A stretch of DNA of 45,051 nucleotides from a virus. This document shows, one piece after another, positions 29,413 through 37,552 of the stretch. Position numbers and translations under genes: made by a program. How positions within the stretch are numbered: position 1 is the stretch's first letter; the number at the start of each line of letters is the position of its first letter. Where the stretch lies: positions 1 to 45,051 of the IMG/VR virus record IMGVR_UViG_3300038450_000158; one strand, given 5' to 3'. The notes below the pieces were generated by a model that saw only the letters and a program-made list of their open reading frames with translations, searched no databases and was not told the DNA's origin.

Positions 29413-29949
29413 ATGATACCTTTATGCGCTTGCGGTTGTGGAGAGCAAACAAATATAATCTCCAAAACTGACAATAGCAGAGGGAGAATAAAAGGACAAT
29501 ATTATAAATATGTTTGGGGTCATAATGTAGGGAAAGGAGAAAATGCCCCAACCTGGCGCGGTGGAATTGCTATAAAAAATGGATATTTATCTGTATTTAT
29601 TCCAGATCATGCACGGGCGGATAAGGACGGATACATAGCGAAACATATTATACTTGCCGAGAAAGCCCTTGGCAAACCTCTTCCCTTAAAAGCCGAAGTT
29701 CATCATTATAACGGAACTAAAAATAGTGGGCCGCTTGTGCTTTGCCAGGATAGAAAGTATCATATGCTACTGCATCAACGTATGCGAGCTTTGAAAGCCT
29801 GTGGAAACGCTTCTTGGCTAAAGTGCTGGATTTGTAAAGAGTATGATGATCCGGGAAAATTATATTTACCAGAAAAAGCAAGTCCTCGACATCCTGATTG
29901 CATGAAAGAATATTGCAATGGCCGATCGGGTCCCAGCGGGAGGGACTAA
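29413..29949 (+). CDS. HNH homing endonuclease
   Basis: 178 residues. CACGCGEQTN zinc knuckle at the N-terminus, GHNVGKGENAPTWRGG block, and the HNH part (GYIAKHIILAEKALG ... VHHYNGTKNSGPLVLCQ ... YHMLLHQRMRA) are characteristic of phage HNH endonucleases. A second Cys pair near the end (CWICKEY ... CMKEYC). Flanks the tRNA island on the side opposite the HNH gene at 27.9 kb. Confidence 0.8.
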   Translation: MIPLCACGCGEQTNIISKTDNSRGRIKGQYYKYVWGHNVGKGENAPTWRGGIAIKNGYLSVFIPDHARADKDGYIAKHIILAEKALGKPLPLKAEVHHYNGTKNSGPLVLCQDRKYHMLLHQRMRALKACGNASWLKCWICKEYDDPGKLYLPEKASPRHPDCMKEYCNGRSGPSGRD

Positions 29950-30472
29950 GGGAATGTCAAGGCGGTTGGCTTATGGCCCCCGATACCTTGGCGGAGCCCA
30001 GACCTGCGCTGCCCGCGATGCGGCCGCATCTGGCGTAGGGATTTTTGATGCCCCGGGAAGCTGTCGGGCCACATTTCAGGCCCTCAAGTACTGGGCAGCT
30101 TCCCGTATTTTAAAACAGTCTCTTAGAGCGGCCCCGGTACGCTGATTGGCGGATGAATCGTAGCCGAAGCAGTTCAAGGCTTGATTCAGATAGTATCTGG
30201 CTTTCATAGCAGCCGGAAGTGATCGGGAGATTCATCTGAGTATATCGGCGGGGAGTTTCCGCTTGTCAGCTTTTCTGAGGGACTTGGTGCTGGCAAGATG
30301 CCTCACTGATAATTTGCTGGGTTTTTTAAAAGCCTAGCAAGTCCCTTATTTTAAAAACTATGATTGATATTATAGCAGACACCTTCCTGCTCGCTGCCTT
30401 CCTGGTAGCACTCCTAAAACTCCATTTGCAGATAGGTTGACTTTTGCCAGCCTTTCGAGTTAATCTCAAACC
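29950..30472 (+). other. 520-base gene-free stretch with two long hairpins upstream of terminase
   Basis: CGGGAAGCTG (30054-30063) pairs with CAGCTTCCCG (30096-30105) around an inner GGGCC/GGCCC hairpin. GGGACTTG (30279-30286) pairs with CAAGTCCC (30338-30345). Both 3' arms are followed by nearly the same sequence, TATTTTAAAA. GATGCGGCCGCATC (30017-30030) is a 14-base palindrome. An open frame 29955-30145 is possible but would cover the first hairpin. The place is right for a packaging site or for small RNAs. Confidence 0.45.
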
Positions 30473-31006
30473 ATGACCCCTGAAGAGAAAAGCGCCCAAT
30501 GCCGTCAAGCCGTTCTTAGTGCCATTAACAAGTTGACCCCAGAGGAACGTAAAAAGAGGATGGAAAGAGCACTCGCCGCTCGTTGGGGACCAAAGGACGA
30601 GACAGAGAAGGAAGAAGATAAAGAGCTAAAACAGTTAGAAAAACTGCAAAGGGCGGCTAGCTCGATAAAAGATAAAAAGCATGAAGGAAGTGGGCCAGAT
30701 CCGGCGAAAGTGTGTCGTGCCGTCGGCTTGGGAGAGATTGACGTTCTTAAGGGTGTTAAGACTCTAGCCGAAAAGTCTAAGTCAGATGTAGTGCGCCTGC
30801 GAGCCTATGAGCTGGCCTGCAAGGTTTTACGCATGATCAGGGAGGATACCCAGCAGAATGAGGGGGTTAGGATCATCATTCAGGCCCTTGAGGGCTCCCA
30901 GCAAGTCAACATCACCCCACCGGGCCAGACCCTACTCCAGGAGCCAGCCTCTTACAATCACCCTCAGCCCTCATCGCCTGGCAAGCCGATCCAGATAGTC
31001 AAGTGA
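30473..31006 (+). CDS. Terminase small subunit (putative)
   Basis: 177 residues. Highly charged helical N-terminal half (MTPEEKSAQCRQAVLSAINK ... RMERALAARWG), a middle with HTH-like DPAKVCRAVGLGEIDVLKGV, then a Pro/Gln-rich tail. Small terminase subunits are often basic HTH proteins with low-complexity ends. Placement upstream of TerL (with an accessory island between) and just after the possible packaging region supports the call, but the family is not certain. Confidence 0.45.
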   Translation: MTPEEKSAQCRQAVLSAINKLTPEERKKRMERALAARWGPKDETEKEEDKELKQLEKLQRAASSIKDKKHEGSGPDPAKVCRAVGLGEIDVLKGVKTLAEKSKSDVVRLRAYELACKVLRMIREDTQQNEGVRIIIQALEGSQQVNITPPGQTLLQEPASYNHPQPSSPGKPIQIVK

Positions 31007-31338
31007 CGTTGTAATGCAGGCCAGCCGCAGTCTTGCTATACCATATCTTGATAGCACCGCACTTGATAATATTTCTGATTATATCTATCTCAATCATATC
31101 AACTACTTAGCATATTTGCTAACGTCTAATATCATTCATTATGTAAACTAACACTTGTGAAAAGGACATACAACCCCGGCCTGCCTTACTGACCTGGCAT
31201 CGCGGCCCTGATGCTGCCTCTACTCGCCTCAAATTTCCTTCCTGGAAACGCGAACCCCGGGAGCGGCAGGTACCCCCCCCTGGGTAGCAATGTTTCCCCC
31301 GAGAAATATTCACATTTTCCATCCCGGTATTATTATGC
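31007..31338. other. Gene-free stretch before the J-domain gene
   Basis: About 330 bases. The first part is AT-rich and contains imperfect repeats of ATATC/TATCT; the second part (31180-31300) is GC-rich with a C run of eight (31272-31279). No coding frame with a ribosome site on either strand. Nothing further is recognised. Confidence 0.4.
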
Positions 31339-31368
31339 TTGACAACCTTTTCTGAAATCCTATATATT
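31339..31368 (+). promoter_or_regulatory. Promoter giving a leaderless mRNA
   Basis: TTGACA at 31339-31344 and TATATT at 31363-31368 (18-base spacer; TATATA at 31361 would give 16). The ATG at 31376 lies at the expected transcription start, with no ribosome site between. Confidence 0.6.
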
Positions 31369-31375
31369 CCAAATC

Positions 31376-31771
31376 ATGACAGCTTGGGGTTTTAAAATTA
31401 AAAGGCAACAAAGTAATGATAAATCTTCTTCTATTTTAGAAGCGCCTTCTATAGACATAGAGAAAGAGAAGTTTAAAAGAACAATTGTCCATCTTGAGGA
31501 TTTAAACAGCGACCTTCATAAAGACAATTTTGATTTACGGAACCAGGTTATTGCTCAAAAGAAGCAATTAATTCAATTACAGCATCAACTCAGCATGGCG
31601 CAGCGGTATCCGGGATATTTAGGGAAGATTCCACCAGAAGCAGACCTCTTGGAATTTATTGAAAGGCACCTGAAGTTTCTGATTTTTGCTTCACATCCAG
31701 ACCGGAATCCTGGGAACGATGAAGCAGCCGAGGTCACCAGAAAGTTGATAAAATTTAAAGAGGGGGAATAA
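31376..31771 (+). CDS. J-domain-like protein with coiled coil
   Basis: 131 residues. Residues 25-80 are a coiled coil (VHLEDLNSDLHKDNFDLRNQ ... KKQLIQLQHQLSMA). The C-terminal 45 contain FLIFASHPDRNPGNDEAAEVTRKL, a truncated J-domain with the HPD motif needed to stimulate DnaK. Small phage proteins with such C-terminal HPD segments are known. It could recruit host DnaK to a phage or host target. It has its own promoter. Confidence 0.6.
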   Translation: MTAWGFKIKRQQSNDKSSSILEAPSIDIEKEKFKRTIVHLEDLNSDLHKDNFDLRNQVIAQKKQLIQLQHQLSMAQRYPGYLGKIPPEADLLEFIERHLKFLIFASHPDRNPGNDEAAEVTRKLIKFKEGE

Positions 31772-31792
31772 TTCCATCCCGGCACAAAACTG

Positions 31793-31820
31793 CTTGATCT
31801 TTAATAAAAGGTGTTATAAT
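31793..31820 (+). promoter_or_regulatory. Promoter upstream of tRNA fragment and HTH gene
   Basis: TATAAT at 31815-31820, preceded by TG; a -35 CTTGAT or TTGATC at 31793-31799 (15-16 spacing). It would start a transcript near 31827 running through the tRNA-like piece and the HTH gene. Confidence 0.55.
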
Positions 31821-31858
31821 GTAGTAGTCATGGAGGATAAAGAGCAAGGAAGACATCA

Positions 31859-31883
31859 CCCGTATAGCTCAGTCGGGATAGAG
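31859..31883 (+). other. 5' half tRNA-like fragment
   Basis: CCCGTATAGCTCAGTCGGGA followed by TAGAG matches the 5' acceptor end, positions 8-9 and the D-arm of a tRNA. No anticodon or T-arm follows; the HTH gene begins eight bases later. It is a remnant of a tRNA gene or a recombination scar. Confidence 0.5.
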
Positions 31884-31891
31884 GATATGAC

Positions 31892-32089
31892 ATGACCACC
31901 CTTGGCGCCCGCATCCGTTCCCTTCGGGAATCCCGGGGCTTCTCCCGACCAGCGCTGGCGCAGATGTCCGGGGTATCGGAGCGGGCGATCCAGAACCTTG
32001 AATTGGGTCAGGCTGATCCTCGGGTGGGGACTTTGGAGAAGATAGCCGTGGCGTTGGGGGTGAAGGTGGAGGAGTTGGTGAAGAAGTAA
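31892..32089 (+). CDS. Xre-family HTH regulator
   Basis: 65 residues, a full HTH_3 domain (RIRSLRESRGFSRPALAQMS, then VSERAIQNLELGQADPRVGT and LEKIAVALGVKVEELV). No other domain. It lies directly after a strong promoter and the tRNA fragment, and may regulate the following genes or itself. No ribosome site is clear. Confidence 0.75.
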   Translation: MTTLGARIRSLRESRGFSRPALAQMSGVSERAIQNLELGQADPRVGTLEKIAVALGVKVEELVKK

Positions 32090-32234
32090 TGATGCGGGTC
32101 ATAAGGGAATTGAAGTAACTCCTACTGATTCCATTTTCGATGTAAAGCACAAGATTATGAAAGCCAAACTGATTCCTTTGGAGGAATTATCGCATGAGAA
32201 CCCCTGATGGGTTGGCACCCCTTAAAATGCCTGA

Positions 32235-32618
32235 ATGAAGTTATGGATAATCGTGCTTCTAACAATAATCTTCTACCCAGCGACCGGACAATGCCAACCC
32301 GCACCGACAGTAATATGCACGGCCTACTGCCTCAAGGGCCACACAACATCGGGGCCAGCGACAGCCGAGATTCACAGGAAAGGCGGCTGCATAGCCCTGA
32401 GCCGGAAGCTGGCGCAGGACCTGGGCCTGAAATGCGGTTCAGGGAAATACGACTACAGGTTTGGGGTTCGTGTAGAGGTCCTAACGGTAGGCACCTTCAT
32501 CTTTGCCGACTTAATGCCGCCGAAGTGGAAGCACTATCGGGTGGATATTTACTTCCCCACTCTGCACGAATGCCATGTTTTCGGGGTTAAGCGATGCCAG
32601 GTGACGGTGGTTAAATGA
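32235..32618 (+). CDS. Exported 3D-domain protein (cell-wall related)
   Basis: 127 residues with a signal peptide (MKLWIIVLLTIIFYPATG, cleavage near QCQ). The mature part has CTAYCLKGHTTSGPAT, GGCIALSRKLAQDL, FIFADLM and YRVDIYFPT ... FGVKRCQVTVV, the order of 3D/RlpA-like double-psi beta-barrel domains, which bind or cut peptidoglycan. The family aspartates (ADLM, VDIYF) are present. A signal peptide on a phage protein suggests action in the periplasm during entry, lysis or lysogeny. Confidence 0.6.
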   Translation: MKLWIIVLLTIIFYPATGQCQPAPTVICTAYCLKGHTTSGPATAEIHRKGGCIALSRKLAQDLGLKCGSGKYDYRFGVRVEVLTVGTFIFADLMPPKWKHYRVDIYFPTLHECHVFGVKRCQVTVVK

Positions 32619-32863
32619 ACGAAGTCTGGCTAATTGAGCAACGCATTTGCCGGCCTGGGGAAGAACCCACCGATTGGGTTGCTATTCTGGATCAGGTTTT
32701 CTTTGAGCCAAGCATGGCCAGAGTCGAGGAAATATACCAGCCATTTACTGCTGAGAGCGGCATTGTTTGTGAATACCGGGTTATTCCCTACCGCCGTGTC
32801 GAACCAAAATCCCTGACGCTCAGGGAACAGTCGAGGAAGGAGGGGTGGAATCCTAACCCCTGA
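32615..32863 (+). CDS. Small protein, unknown
   Basis: 82 residues; its ATG overlaps the previous stop as ATGA. Alpha/beta composition without known motif. Its end overlaps the convergent gene at 32853 by 11 bases. Confidence 0.45.
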   Translation: MNEVWLIEQRICRPGEEPTDWVAILDQVFFEPSMARVEEIYQPFTAESGIVCEYRVIPYRRVEPKSLTLREQSRKEGWNPNP

Positions 32864-33044
32864 TTTCTTCTTCGGGTAGCAGGCTCCTGATCTTCTCAAA
32901 ATTTAACTCAAATCCATGTGCTATATCTAAATCAGGAATCGAAACAAAAATAAATAACCTGCTGTAATCTGGCCCCAAGGATTTTCCGGTTCCCATATCC
33001 AGCCACGATCCTCCGCCGGGACCACGCTTAATTAAGATATCCAT
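32853..33044 (-). CDS. Small partner protein of AbrB-like gene
   Basis: 63 residues from ATG 33044 with GGAGGAATGAG upstream. Beta-rich (MDILIKRGPGGGSWLDMGTG). Its start lies one base after the AbrB-like gene, so they form a two-gene unit. It could be a toxin, a co-regulator or a moron product; nothing identifies it. Confidence 0.45.
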   Translation of the reverse strand: MDILIKRGPGGGSWLDMGTGKSLGPDYSRLFIFVSIPDLDIAHGFELNFEKIRSLLPEEEIRG

Positions 33045-33045
33045 C

Positions 33046-33252
33046 TCATTCCTCCTCCACCGGCCTGATAAAAATCTCATTCCGGTCTAAATACAAAGCC
33101 ATCTTTAATCCTTGTATAAATCCCCGTTTTTCGCACCAGGGTTTAGGTAAGCGGATAAAATACCCCCCTCCTCTTTTTTGCACCCGCCTGAACATTACCG
33201 GCCTACATTTGCCAGACCCTCTTACATTTTTATTCCAAGTCCCTTTAGTCAT
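33046..33252 (-). CDS. AbrB/SpoVT-like DNA-binding protein
   Basis: 68 residues from ATG 33252 after AACAGGAGCCGC. The C-terminal RRVQKRGGGYFIRLPKPWCE ... LKMALYLDRNEIFIRP has the swapped-hairpin pattern of AbrB-type proteins (VRLPK, then an L-x-x-G-x-x-V-x-x-x-L-like strand). Such proteins are often antitoxins. With its partner gene it forms an independent unit oriented against the terminase operon. Confidence 0.55.
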   Translation of the reverse strand: MTKGTWNKNVRGSGKCRPVMFRRVQKRGGGYFIRLPKPWCEKRGFIQGLKMALYLDRNEIFIRPVEEE

Positions 33253-33274
33253 ATTGCGGCTCCTGTTTTTCTCA

Positions 33275-33303
33275 TTATTAACCCCTATTTTGCTAAGTGT
33301 CAA
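33275..33303 (-). promoter_or_regulatory. Promoter of the AbrB-like pair
   Basis: Minus strand TTGACA (33303-33298) and TAATAA (33280-33275) with a 17-base spacer. Strong match; suggests expression independent of the late operon, possibly during lysogeny. Confidence 0.7.
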
Positions 33304-33345
33304 GCCCTCTTGATTTTTATTCAGTTATCATCTTACTAATGAGAT

Positions 33346-34809
33346 ATGATAGATGTCCAGTGGTTATTTGGGCCAACCTCTCTGGCCTACATTCATTCCA
33401 CCGCCCAAATCAATGCCCTGTTTGGACCACCGGGGTCGCATAAGACTTTTGCCTCTATCCAGGCAATCCTTGCTCACCAGCAACAATGCGGTACCAGTAT
33501 CCGCATTGCCATCATCCGGGACACCTTAGAGAACATCCGTATTTCTGTAGTGCCTTCTTTTTTCGAGTATTTTGAAGTCGCCCCCGGCCAGGTCCATTTT
33601 AAGAATGAGAACAAGGAATTGCGGATTGATGTCGCTGGGGGGCTGAAGATTGAGGCTGACCTGTTTGGGTGCAACGACCCCGCCGACCTTCAGCGTCTTC
33701 AGGGTGCTTCTTCCTGGTCCTTGATCTGGATTAACGATCCAGCCCCCATGACTGAGCGGCAAAACGCCGGGGTGCCGGAAGTGGTTTATGACCATGCCGC
33801 TTATCGTTCTACTCGCAGGAGCGGCGGGCCAAGTCGGCTCCAGATTGACATGAATTATGCCGAGGAGACCCACTGGACTTATCGCCGGCTAATCCTGGAA
33901 CCTGATATCGACCCCGAGACTCCCCTGATCGTCAAACGGGTATTTCATGTGCCCTATGCTGAGATTCAAGTTCTTAATGAAGAAGCCATGCAGATGGCCA
34001 GGAGAGTCTTTAGCCATGATGAGACGGCCAGGGCCAGGTATGTGGAGGGCCGCTTTGCCGAATTTAAGCCAGGCAAGAACGTGGCCCCGGGCTACCGGCG
34101 GGCTATTCATCTTTGCCCCAGCGTTATTGAGCCAGCCGCTGGTTTAGAATGTTTTGCTTTCTGCGATGGCTGGCACAATCCCACCTGCGTCTTGGGACAG
34201 ATAACCAAATCCAACCGCTTGGTCTATATCGACACCGTGCGGGTGGAGGGTTCGGACATCTCTACTCTCCTGGAAACTCAAGTTGGTCCTCTTCTTGGGA
34301 ACCCCAAATGGAAAGACAAGTGGCGGTCCTGGCGGATCGGCGGGGACCGAACCATGGCGACCCCCGACCAGGGAAACATCAACCACAAATCCTCTGAGGA
34401 TGTGGAGAAGTTCTTCTCTCAGTTCGGTCATGGAGTCTATAAACCTCGTTTTGAGGGTGGACCTGTCACCTGGCGGGAGATTGAGCGCAGCTTCAATTAT
34501 TGGCTGGTACATTCCAACCAGAACAATGACCCGATGATTTATTTGTCGGCCAGCAACCATCTGCTGGATAAAGGCTTAAACGGAGCTTGGCATTTTAAGA
34601 TCGACAACTCGGGCAATATTGTGGGAACAGAACCCGTGAAGGACGAGATCAGCCATGTCATGGACGCTTGGGCTAATTCCGTGTGTGTGCTGCTGGGAAG
34701 CCAAATTGTACGGGTGAGCAAGGGAGCAATGAAGCAGGTGACCACCAAGATGCGGAACCGGGCTAAAAGTTACGGGTCAACTGGACTGGCTGCCAGGGGA
34801 GGCGTGTAG
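33346..34809 (+). CDS. terL: Terminase large subunit
   Basis: 487 residues. Walker A ALFGPPGSHKT (residues 27-34), a Walker-B-like LIWINDPAPM near 130, and a C-terminal nuclease with CDGWHNPTCVLGQ, IGGDRTMATPDQGN and HVMDAWANS, giving the acidic triad region of the RNase H fold. It powers DNA packaging and cuts the concatemer. The second acidic residue of Walker B is not a plain DE pair, a variation seen in podovirus-type terminases. The start has only a weak ribosome site (GAGAT). Confidence 0.85.
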   Translation: MIDVQWLFGPTSLAYIHSTAQINALFGPPGSHKTFASIQAILAHQQQCGTSIRIAIIRDTLENIRISVVPSFFEYFEVAPGQVHFKNENKELRIDVAGGLKIEADLFGCNDPADLQRLQGASSWSLIWINDPAPMTERQNAGVPEVVYDHAAYRSTRRSGGPSRLQIDMNYAEETHWTYRRLILEPDIDPETPLIVKRVFHVPYAEIQVLNEEAMQMARRVFSHDETARARYVEGRFAEFKPGKNVAPGYRRAIHLCPSVIEPAAGLECFAFCDGWHNPTCVLGQITKSNRLVYIDTVRVEGSDISTLLETQVGPLLGNPKWKDKWRSWRIGGDRTMATPDQGNINHKSSEDVEKFFSQFGHGVYKPRFEGGPVTWREIERSFNYWLVHSNQNNDPMIYLSASNHLLDKGLNGAWHFKIDNSGNIVGTEPVKDEISHVMDAWANSVCVLLGSQIVRVSKGAMKQVTTKMRNRAKSYGSTGLAARGGV

Positions 34810-34813
34810 GCCG

Positions 34814-35119
34814 ATGGCGATCAAGGTGGAGACCCCCGGATGGAAACGCTGGGTTGAAGTCCAGTCTTTTGAAGGCAAGGACCGGGAAGGCAACAAGATT
34901 GGGCGCCAGGCGTTTCGCAACACGCTCACTGGTCAGATGGTGTTTCCGGAGAAGGGCTGGGATGGTGACCTTGCTAAATTGGACCACGGCGAGACAGCCT
35001 GCGTGACCCATTCGCTGGTGGGTGACGATGAGTTCTGGACGGCAATGGCTGCCGCCAAGAATAATCCTTTAGGAGAGGTAATAAAACAAGAAAATGGGCG
35101 CACAATTATTCGCTACTGA
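34814..35119 (+). CDS. Small virion-operon protein, unknown
   Basis: 101 residues, basic-acidic beta-rich composition (WKRWVEVQSFEGKDREGNKI), located between TerL and small genes before the portal. Perhaps a head-completion or packaging accessory. Not recognised. Confidence 0.45.
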   Translation: MAIKVETPGWKRWVEVQSFEGKDREGNKIGRQAFRNTLTGQMVFPEKGWDGDLAKLDHGETACVTHSLVGDDEFWTAMAAAKNNPLGEVIKQENGRTIIRY

Positions 35120-35327
35120 CCGGCAACTTTATCCCAATGGCCGCTGCGTAATTTGCGGTGGGCATGAACATCGCAGTCCGAGCATACTTCCCCGAGACTT
35201 TCTTCAAGGGCATCGTCTGACGGAACGCCGGGATTGTCCTCATTATGAGGACTGCTTAACCCAGGCAGCCATCATAGATGCTGTGTGTGTTCCATGTGTG
35301 GTCTGTAATCAAATGACCCAGCATTAA
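35094..35327 (+). CDS. Small Cys-rich zinc protein
   Basis: 77 residues with CVICGGHEH, CPHYEDC and CVPCVVC. It starts inside the preceding gene with AGGAGAGG as ribosome site. Multi-Cys proteins in this spot are unusual for a structural operon. Function unknown. Confidence 0.5.
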   Translation: MGAQLFATDRQLYPNGRCVICGGHEHRSPSILPRDFLQGHRLTERRDCPHYEDCLTQAAIIDAVCVPCVVCNQMTQH

Positions 35328-35336
35328 GGAGGCGGT

Positions 35337-35546
35337 ATGCCAGCAGAAAGCAAGAAGCAAAGGCAGGCGGCTGGTATTGCTGAAGCGGTGAAGGAAGGCA
35401 AGATCAAGGCAAAGCCGGGTTCCGCTTCCGCAGAAATGGCCAAAAGCATGACCCATGAGCAGCTCCACGACTTTGCGGCAACCAAGGAAAAAGGTCTGCC
35501 GGTGAAGAAGACCAACACGGGGCATCTGACCAAAAAGAAATTTTAA
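35337..35546 (+). CDS. DUF3008-like protein
   Basis: 69 residues. MPAESKKQRQAAGIAEAVKEGK ... AEMAKSMTHEQLHDFAATKEKGLPVKK closely follows the DUF3008 pattern (basic N-terminus, a K-S-M-T turn, then L-x-x-x-A-x-T-K-x-K-G-L-P). Family function is unknown. Ribosome site AAGGAGGCGGT. Confidence 0.7.
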   Translation: MPAESKKQRQAAGIAEAVKEGKIKAKPGSASAEMAKSMTHEQLHDFAATKEKGLPVKKTNTGHLTKKKF

Positions 35547-35554
35547 GGACCTCC

Positions 35555-37552
35555 ATGGCAATTACCGTTCCTGAAGATCCAACCGCCGAGGTGCAACGCT
35601 CTCGCAACAAGCTGGAGATGGAGAGCGCCAAGCCAGAGATGGATGACAAGGAATTGGCGGAAAGAGAGGAAGCCACCCAGGCTTACGCCGGGGAGGATGA
35701 GGCCCATTTTGTCGCCTATCTAAATGCTTGTGTGAAGGAGTCCCGGGATTCCATGAAAGATATTCGGGATGAACAGGCGGAGTGCTGGGATGTTTTTAAC
35801 GAGAAAGAGCCGTTGAATTACAACTTCAAGGAGGAGTGGCAGAGCCGGGCGATCCTACCCAAGCCGAATATTTACGTCATGGCTTTCCTGGCGGTTATCA
35901 GCAAGGCTTTTGACCCGCAGTTTTTAAGTATCGAGAACGAGCAAAACAAAGTCGATGCGGAATTTATTCGCAAACTGATGTCTCTGATGATGTCCAAATC
36001 CTTCTCCAACTTCCCGATTAATTTTCTGGACGCCACCCAGATGGGGGCGGCGGTGGGTCAGAGCATGGAGATGATTCCCATGTGGCGCTCTGGTCAAGGA
36101 CCTTATTGGGACTTGATCGAACCCTGGAAGATACACCGCGACCCCGATTCTCTCAGCCGTCAGCCCCAGTCGGGTATGTATTGGATTCACCAAGAATGGC
36201 TGGACTACTCCGATTTGAAGAAGATGGAGGGAGCCGGGATACTTCAGAACCTCCAGGATTGTGGGCCTGGCGGGCAATGGGGCAACCCCTCAGCCGATGC
36301 CAATATCGATCCCAGCGAACTGAAACGGCGCCGGGATATGCTCTACCAGCAATCATCCTTTCGCACCAAGGTTCTGACCTCCGAGTTCTACGGCACCATC
36401 CTTAGCCGACGGGGCGAAGAGCTTCTACCCAATTCTACTTATTGGGTAGTGGCTGACCGGGTGGTTAAACTCCCCAAGATTAGCCCTTACCCAACTCTGC
36501 GCTGGCCTGGAACCAGCTTTAGCCCCCTGCCGCACCTGCTCCGTCACGATGGCCGTTCCCTGCTCACCGGCCTCAAGAGCCTGTGGTACGCCATGTGCAA
36601 CCTGTTTGCCCTGTATATCGACAACCTCAACTGGACGGTCAATCCTCAGAAAGAGATTGACACTTCCAGTATGGTGGACCCCGAGGACTTGACCGACTAC
36701 CCTGGTAAGCTCTACCTCGTTCGGGGAACTCAACAGGGAAATATGGCGATTCGGGTGGTGGACCGCAAGAGCATCACAGGTGATATCCTGGCGAATCTCA
36801 AATTCGGCGATCAGACTTTTCAAACCGGCGGACCAGTGACCTACGCCCAGCAGGGCCTCCCGGATTATCGGGCCGAAGTAACCGCTCGGGAGTCGGCACA
36901 GAACCTACAGCAATCCAATACCGTGATGAGCTTGGTGGGTGGCAACTTGGATGACGGGGCCTTGAGTGCCATCGAAGCTCTGTACGAGACGGTCAGGATC
37001 AATCTCACCTATGATGAATTAGCGAAATGGATGGGGTCGGAGGTGGCTGACAAGTATCGAGATAGCTCCGCTACCGGCCTTCGTCTTCCCAGTTTGACTA
37101 GTGGGAGTTTCAGGATCAGTGGAGCCTCTACGGTTCTTCAAAACCAGGAAGTGATCAATACTATCGGTAAATTAGTCTTGCCGCTCTGTGATCCTAACGG
37201 TTTAGGTAAGGTCTTTGGAGTCTATATGAAGCCCTATGGAATTATCAAAGCCATAGAAAAGCGGGCCAACCTGGAGGATGAGGGCATTGTAGTAACCGAA
37301 GAAGAGGCCAAACAGATTGATGCCAAGCAGCAGGCCCAACAGGAAGCTCAGATTGAGGCGCAGAAGCAGAAAGAAGCTGGTGAAGCTGCCAAGGCTGGAG
37401 CTGAGGCCCACGAGGTCGGCGCAGAAGGCGACCGGCATGTGGCACAAGCTGGTATGTTCGATGCTCAAGCCGGGGCGGTAGCGGCGCAACCACCGGGTGA
37501 AGGTGGCGGAGCACCCGCGCAACCGACGGAAATGCCGGGAGGGATGCAATAA
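35555..37552 (+). CDS. Portal protein
   Basis: 665 residues. After an acidic lead, the body (WDVFNEKEPLNYNFKEEWQSR ... PYWDLIEPWKIHRDPDS ... QEWLDYSDLKKMEGAG ... PFPHLLRHDGRSLLTG-like block ... NLFALYIDNLNWTVNP) matches large portals of podovirus-like and N4-capsid phages. The C-terminal 110 residues are Gln/Ala/Glu-rich coiled coil, as in portals with an internal barrel. It forms the dodecameric DNA gate and lies between TerL and scaffold. Confidence 0.8.
   Translation: MAITVPEDPTAEVQRSRNKLEMESAKPEMDDKELAEREEATQAYAGEDEAHFVAYLNACVKESRDSMKDIRDEQAECWDVFNEKEPLNYNFKEEWQSRAILPKPNIYVMAFLAVISKAFDPQFLSIENEQNKVDAEFIRKLMSLMMSKSFSNFPINFLDATQMGAAVGQSMEMIPMWRSGQGPYWDLIEPWKIHRDPDSLSRQPQSGMYWIHQEWLDYSDLKKMEGAGILQNLQDCGPGGQWGNPSADANIDPSELKRRRDMLYQQSSFRTKVLTSEFYGTILSRRGEELLPNSTYWVVADRVVKLPKISPYPTLRWPGTSFSPLPHLLRHDGRSLLTGLKSLWYAMCNLFALYIDNLNWTVNPQKEIDTSSMVDPEDLTDYPGKLYLVRGTQQGNMAIRVVDRKSITGDILANLKFGDQTFQTGGPVTYAQQGLPDYRAEVTARESAQNLQQSNTVMSLVGGNLDDGALSAIEALYETVRINLTYDELAKWMGSEVADKYRDSSATGLRLPSLTSGSFRISGASTVLQNQEVINTIGKLVLPLCDPNGLGKVFGVYMKPYGIIKAIEKRANLEDEGIVVTEEEAKQIDAKQQAQQEAQIEAQKQKEAGEAAKAGAEAHEVGAEGDRHVAQAGMFDAQAGAVAAQPPGEGGGAPAQPTEMPGGMQ

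Noticed and set aside
29156-29416. 86-residue open frame after the second tRNA-Pro
   Set aside because: No ribosome site, and its sequence has the Arg/Pro/Gly pattern of translated structured RNA.
29955-30145. 63-residue open frame downstream of the HNH gene
   Set aside because: Has a possible ribosome site, but runs through the 10-base hairpin and has an unlikely composition; non-coding is preferred.
32090-32234. Protein-like frame after the Xre gene ending in PLEELSHENP
   Set aside because: No start codon except one giving 16 residues; perhaps a remnant.
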